A program made the translations under genes and the position numbers. The notes under the pieces are model-generated. The model was not told where the DNA came from, did no database searches, and saw nothing but the letters and a program-made list of their open reading frames with translations. From Phaeoceros laevis (lineage: Eukaryota; Anthocerotophyta; Anthocerotopsida; Notothyladales), in assembly GCA_049999765.1 (NCBI GenBank), contig JBNGIQ010009276.1, positions 1 to 34,788 on the forward strand: a DNA stretch of 34,788 nt, written 5' to 3'. Positions 31,300 to 34,788 of this stretch are shown here, piece after piece. Position 1 is the stretch's first letter; each line of letters opens with the position of its first letter.

Positions 31300-31622
31300 G
31301 GTGCAGCTTTCATGGTGAGAGCACGCCTTTGTAACAATATTTCCCTTGTGACAGTACACCATCACGTACCAAGAGTTTTAATGGCAAATCAGATTAAAGA
31401 TCAACATGTAAGTTCAGCTGGGACGCAAACGTGCCTACCTCAACTTCTTTGGCACACCCTTTGTGAATCCATTCCTTTAGCACGTGCCTTGGGACCTTGT
31501 GTGCATACGACAATGCCAGTGAGTTTCCATCAACTCTGTGAATGCACTCCCAGTCTAAAGAAACATAGGAAAGAACGTTGGAGGCGGAACAGTCCTGGCC
31601 GACTACCCACGTTTCTGATGAC

Positions 31623-32345
31623 TGTGACTGGCTTGATGCATCTCGAGCTCGCACATTTTCCAGGACAAGTCTGGGGTCGAGGGCATTTGTGTCCTAGGAG
31701 GGCCTGCTGCTGAACCGGTTGCTTGATGACATGACGAAACGGCTTACAAGGTTGAAACAGATCGAGCCATTTTCAGGACCCATTCAAGATGTGGTAAGCC
31801 AGGATGTGGTAACTCTCTACTCGTGCCCTGTGCACCCACCTCCTGATATTCATGACACCCACCTCCTGATATTCATGAGCAGCCGCATCTGATGAGCGTG
31901 TCCAACAATATGTACCTTTCTGACTACGAAAAATTCAACATCACCTGGACTATGAACGCGATATCCTTTTGGCAGCCCTGATGAAAGCACACACTTCCAG
32001 CCCCTACGCCTGTTGCTTTCATCCAACTTGTACAGCTTGAAACGTTTCCTGGGTCGTTCCAAACCGGAATACCGCTATCCAAACAGAGCGTCCATGTCGG
32101 GGCTTGGCAAGACGAAAAAGGCTAATCCGTCCTTGGCTGGTGCCTTTGCAAGTGGAGTAACAAAAGAGTTGCCCTGCCATTGCCACACCGCACCTTCGAC
32201 AACGTGGCCCCTCCTACAGAGACCGGAAGTCCACGGAACCCTACACAGCTCTCAGGCGGGGCAGCAGTCAGCGGCGCTGGTGGAGTACGTGTATAAGCTG
32301 GCACTGCTAGGAGTGTTATAGAAGTAATTTTAGCTGCAGACAAGG
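31623..32345 (+). other. Coding-like but broken sequence, family not recognised
   Basis: Several plus-strand stretches read like protein in shifting frames: LLLNRLLDDMTKRLTRLKQI (31700-31770), HLMSVSNNMYLSDYEKF (about 31882-31935) and TPVAFIQLVQLETFPGSFQ (about 32006-32062). They are separated by stops, a 15-bp duplication (gatgtggtaa, 31788/31803) and a 23-bp tandem duplication (31833-31855, 31856-31878). This looks like a decaying gene, but I cannot name it. Confidence 0.3.
31833..31878. repeat. 23-bp perfect tandem duplication
   Basis: cacccacctcctgatattca-tga occurs at 31833-31855 and again at 31856-31878. Confidence 0.95.
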
Positions 32346-32351
32346 AAAAAA
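32346..32351 (-). terminator. Pol III terminator of tRNA-Ser
   Basis: Six As on the plus strand (TTTTTT on the transcript strand) lie about 20 bases past the tRNA 3' end. Confidence 0.8.
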
Positions 32352-32371
32352 CCGATCTAACATCCTTGACA

Positions 32372-32452
32372 CGTGGTCGGCAGGATTCGAACCTGCGCGG
32401 GCGAACCCACATGATTTCTAGTCATGCCCGATAACCACTCCGGCACGACCAC
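32372..32452 (-). tRNA. tRNA-Ser (anticodon AGA)
   Basis: On the minus strand the 7-bp acceptor stem GTGGTCG/CGACCAC is perfect, with discriminator G (32372). The anticodon stem CATGA/TCATG closes the loop CTAGAAA, giving anticodon AGA, which reads UCU and, as inosine, UCC and UCA. A long variable arm (tgggttcgcccg region) marks a type II tRNA, as expected for serine. The T-arm GCAGG-TTCGAAT-CCTGC is perfect and carries the B box GGTTCGAATCC; the A box is tgccggagtgg. There is no intron. It appears functional. Confidence 0.96.
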
Positions 32453-32950
32453 ATGTTCTGCTGATGTGTTAAAGTTGATTGTCAGAACAAATAGCAACAC
32501 ATTGCAGACGCGGCATCACCTTGGCATTCTGCATAGTGCTCCACAATTCCACTTGCTGCAACAGCCTGAGTTTATCTGGAGGCTAAGACCTGACGATCTT
32601 CGGCAATTTGGTCGGAGGCCGGACATTCTTCCCTCGGGACGACCACAACAAGAAGAGAAGCTCAACAGTTCTGGTAGCCATTTAGTTGGGCAGGGTTTAC
32701 AAAAGAGAATCGGGTCACTTCAGGTTAAGTGATATGTACAAAGCTTTGTCCGGATGTCAAAATCAGGCACCCAGCTGCAGGATCCATCCACCAGGATCAG
32801 AACTACTAAATTTTCAACTTCAATCCAAATTCCAGATTCCAGATGGGACATGCATGTAGTTCTCAAATCTATGTTGAACATGAGGGGTAGCGAGGTTGGG
32901 TGTACCGATATTCTGCATAAGCTAGTAAGCTTTGGAACCACTGCAAACTA
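32453..32950. other. Unassigned region between tRNA-Ser and the protease-like remnant
   Basis: No gene recognised. An uninterrupted 102-codon plus-strand frame (32424-32732) overlaps the tRNA at its start and has no family motif; I do not call it. Confidence 0.35.
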
Positions 32951-33040
32951 GTGCGACACCTTGGTCTTTGACGGGCATCCAAGTTCGAAAATCAAAACAT
33001 GTAGCCGCAGGGACGCGTGGCTCAATAGTATTTGATGCAC
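32951..33040 (-). pseudogene. Possible papain-type cysteine protease remnant
   Basis: On the minus strand, after an acceptor-like caatatcag, the frame reads EPRVPAATCFDFR-TWM-PVKDQG. C1A proteases have a mature start of the form P-x-x-FDWR-x-x-G-A-V-T-PVKDQG followed by CGSCWAF. Here three residues before PVKDQG are missing, and no CGSCWAF follows; a stop comes 14 codons later. It is therefore at best a dead exon. I judge the match from memory of the family motif. Confidence 0.3.
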
Positions 33041-33062
33041 CTGATATTGCAGGTTACTTTTT

Positions 33063-33134
33063 GTGTGGGTGGTGCACTGGTTATTCTCAAAATGGGAAGT
33101 GGGTGGTGCACTGGTTATTCTCAAAGTGGGAAGT
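33063..33134. repeat. 36-bp tandem duplication
   Basis: Units 33063-33098 and 33099-33134 start gtgggtggtgcactggttat and differ at one position. Confidence 0.95.
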
Positions 33135-34190
33135 GGGTGACACTCCACTCGTTTTCATCAATTATCAGTACACCCACCTGGCTACCCCCATTAGAAGCTT
33201 AAATTTGCACATATTATCTGTAGATGGAGACCTTTGTCTACAAACCTAGGTACAGCGCTAGCCTTCAGCTTCTCAAGATCGTGGTCTGGAAATGGTGCAA
33301 ACTAAAGACAACTTGTTGAGGGAGCGGTACGTATCACCCACCTCCAGGTTTTGGACGCATAAAAACACCAAGCGGGGTTGCCCCCTGGATTGGTGGAGGC
33401 TGGACGGATGTTCCTGATGAACTCCTCAGGAGCCGACGCATATGCACCTGCTACATTATTTACATGTATGTGGTGCTCCCAAGTCAGGCAGCTGCGCATG
33501 CTGGGCTAAGCTGGCTAGTACGAAAAGCGTCCAAGATTGCATGCCACCAACAGCTTTGCAGTTGACCATATATATGCATGCCAGGCCTGCCAAGGAAGCT
33601 CACCTGATGAGGATGCTGCAGCATCTCGGATTCTGAATCGACTTGAGGGCCATGGCCATCTAGAAGAACCATGTGCGACGTCTCAAGGCCTCTCCACTGC
33701 AAGCTTGAACCGTGCTCCACAGCCAGCTGCAGATTGGAGAGCAAATTTTGGAAGCTACCGGTGTGACGTCGTTGGACAGGTTGAGCTGCGGCCAATGCTG
33801 CTGTTCCTGCGCAGGTTGCAAATTTTGCAAGCATGAATTCAGTTCTTTCATTCCAATTGCAAGTCATTCGTGCGAGCTCCAAATGTTGCAAGAGATCAGC
33901 AAGCTAGCTATAGCCTGCTGGGCACTAGTTTCAAGGAGAGACCCTTCACCTCGCAACGAATTTGAAGCTGCTGCTTCGCAACTGGGCACATTACTGGATA
34001 AGACGGCAACGATGATGATGAGCAGCAAATCTGTGACGCGATCTGGCAACCCACCCTGTACCGGTACCGCCCGCGTTGCAAAGCTCCAGATCCTCGGGCC
34101 CCCATTTCTTCTGAACTAGCTCTACCGATCGGTGGCTGGCTGGCGGTATCGAGAGACGGCTTTACAGTAGGGATGTCCTCGTAGAAACTA
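33135..34190. other. Unassigned region
   Basis: No gene recognised. On the minus strand about 33343-33441 could be an exon (APEEFIRNIRPASTNPGGNP) bounded by atgtagcag and tggag|gtgggt. On the plus strand an ORF at 33712-34119 is Cys-rich in the middle (CGQCCCSCAGCKFCKHE). Neither matches a family I know. Confidence 0.3.
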
Positions 34191-34460
34191 GCTGGTAATT
34201 ATCAATTGGTAAATACCAGTTTAAAACAATTTTTAACAGGTTTCTCGAAAATCAAAGTAACTATTAAATAATTACCAATTGATGGAAACACCCTGTTTTA
34301 AACAGATACTATGTTTTAAACAGGTAAATATCATGTTTTAAATAGATTACCATATTTTAAACAGATTACCATATTTTAAACAGATTTTTGATAAATTATA
34401 TATTTTAAATATATTATATTTATTACAAAAATAATTTTAAATATAGATTAATCTGTAATA
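34191..34460. repeat. AT-rich repeat block
   Basis: Repeated attaccatattttaaacag and gttttaaacag units fill 34300-34390. An inverted pair tcaattggtaa (about 34202) / ttaccaattga (about 34272) flanks a 60-bp centre. It looks like a degenerate noncoding repeat, possibly the subterminal part of another element. Confidence 0.6.
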
Positions 34461-34487
34461 TATCTGGGTCGACCAATATGGACGCTC

Positions 34488-34788
34488 ATGGCACAAAGTA
34501 CAATTGACAATGATACATATGGAGTACATGATACTGCAAGTTTGCCTCCTCCCGTTGTGGAGCATCCCGCAAGTGTTGGAGAAGAGGAGGAGCAAGAAAT
34601 CATAGTAGGAATGGATGTTGAGGACCCTAATATTGCATTTGACGGAAATATTAACTCAGTCTTGGCAGAAGAAGACCCAGCGGAGAAGGAAGATGACCAG
34701 GTCGACATGACAAAGGAGTGATGATGGAATTGATTGGAATGTCCTTATCGATGTGAACAACCCCGTGGATACAAAGTTAATAGAGGCA
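34488..34788 (+). CDS. Acidic ORF running off the window, family unknown
   Basis: The frame from ATG 34488 gives a strongly acidic protein (HPASVGEEEEQEIIVGMDVE, LAEEDPAEKEDDQVDMTKE) with a stop at 34721. A 2-bp loss in a gagag context near 34715-34720 would let it continue as SDDGIDWNVLIDVNNPVDTK to the window end, where the frame is still open. Acidic N-termini like this occur in transposon-derived and FAR1-like proteins, but nothing diagnostic is in view. Confidence 0.35.

Larger units (their letters stand above)
29551..31622 (+). repeat. Partial segmental duplication covering LOR exon 3 and its 3' flank
   Basis: Copy A spans 29551-30373 and copy B 30940-31622. After the coding part both share ggtgcagctttcatggtgag, gattaaagatcaaca, gtgcctacctcaacttcttt-type sequence and end together at cccacgtttctgatgac. 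Copy A has about 90 extra bases after gacagta (about 30027-30115) and about 45 extra bases before ggtgcagc. Between the copies (30374-30939) lie the promoter and the first exons of the complete gene. Confidence 0.9.

Noticed and set aside
32122-32412. Minus-strand ORF overlapping the tRNA
   Set aside because: Part of it is the tRNA gene itself; no protein motif.

Overview
The window is nuclear DNA of a land plant and consists mostly of transposable elements, with a few host-type genes at the right end. The evidence is plant-type Ty1/copia and Ty3/gypsy elements, an En/Spm (CACTA) element with both of its usual genes, an LTR primer site matching plant initiator tRNA-Met, a LURP-one-related (LOR) gene and a eukaryotic tRNA-Ser. 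The introns I can place are short (about 70-165 bp). That leans towards a compact-intron, possibly seedless, plant such as a lycophyte, but the species cannot be fixed from sequence alone. Three N runs (3163-3172, 4240-4249, 28035-28134) are assembly gaps.

Layout. 1-1398: 3' part of a decayed copia pol gene, polypurine tract and the start of its 3' LTR. 1700-4035: no recognised gene; a 35-bp tandem repeat sits on a gap. 4036-10910: a CACTA element bounded by ~50-bp terminal inverted repeats and a 3-bp CCA target duplication. It holds a broken TNP2-type transposase (4855-8222), a better preserved second gene of the Ptta/En/Spm (Transposase_24) type (8660-10192), and hairpin- and repeat-rich ends. 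11712-13103: a decayed relative of that second gene, outside the element but sharing an intron position and phase. 14334-15339: a 1-kb poly(A)-tailed insertion on the minus strand with a 10-15 bp target duplication. 15350-19259: AT-rich sequence with a SINE-like unit, a foldback and several tandem duplications. 19260-26291: a Ty3/gypsy chromovirus whose two 334-bp LTRs differ at two positions; its reading frame has one frameshift and two amber stops. 26292-29550: unrecognised, repeat-rich sequence around a 100-N gap. 29551-31622: a truncated LOR copy followed by a complete three-exon LOR gene, within a partial segmental duplication. 32372-32452: tRNA-Ser(AGA) on the minus strand. 32453-34788: unrecognised sequence, with a possible papain-type protease remnant and an acidic ORF running off the end.

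Two themes run across the window. First, there are at least a dozen direct tandem duplications of about 23-100 bp, in transposon genes, noncoding DNA and near host genes alike; two of them break the CACTA transposase frame. Second, premature stops in three unrelated elements are almost all explained by C-to-T changes in CAA, CAG or CGA codons, as expected if methylated cytosines in silenced elements are deaminating. I found no wholly unprecedented system. The best leads are the paired Transposase_24 genes, the chained small ORFs in the gypsy leader, and the tandem-duplication load.
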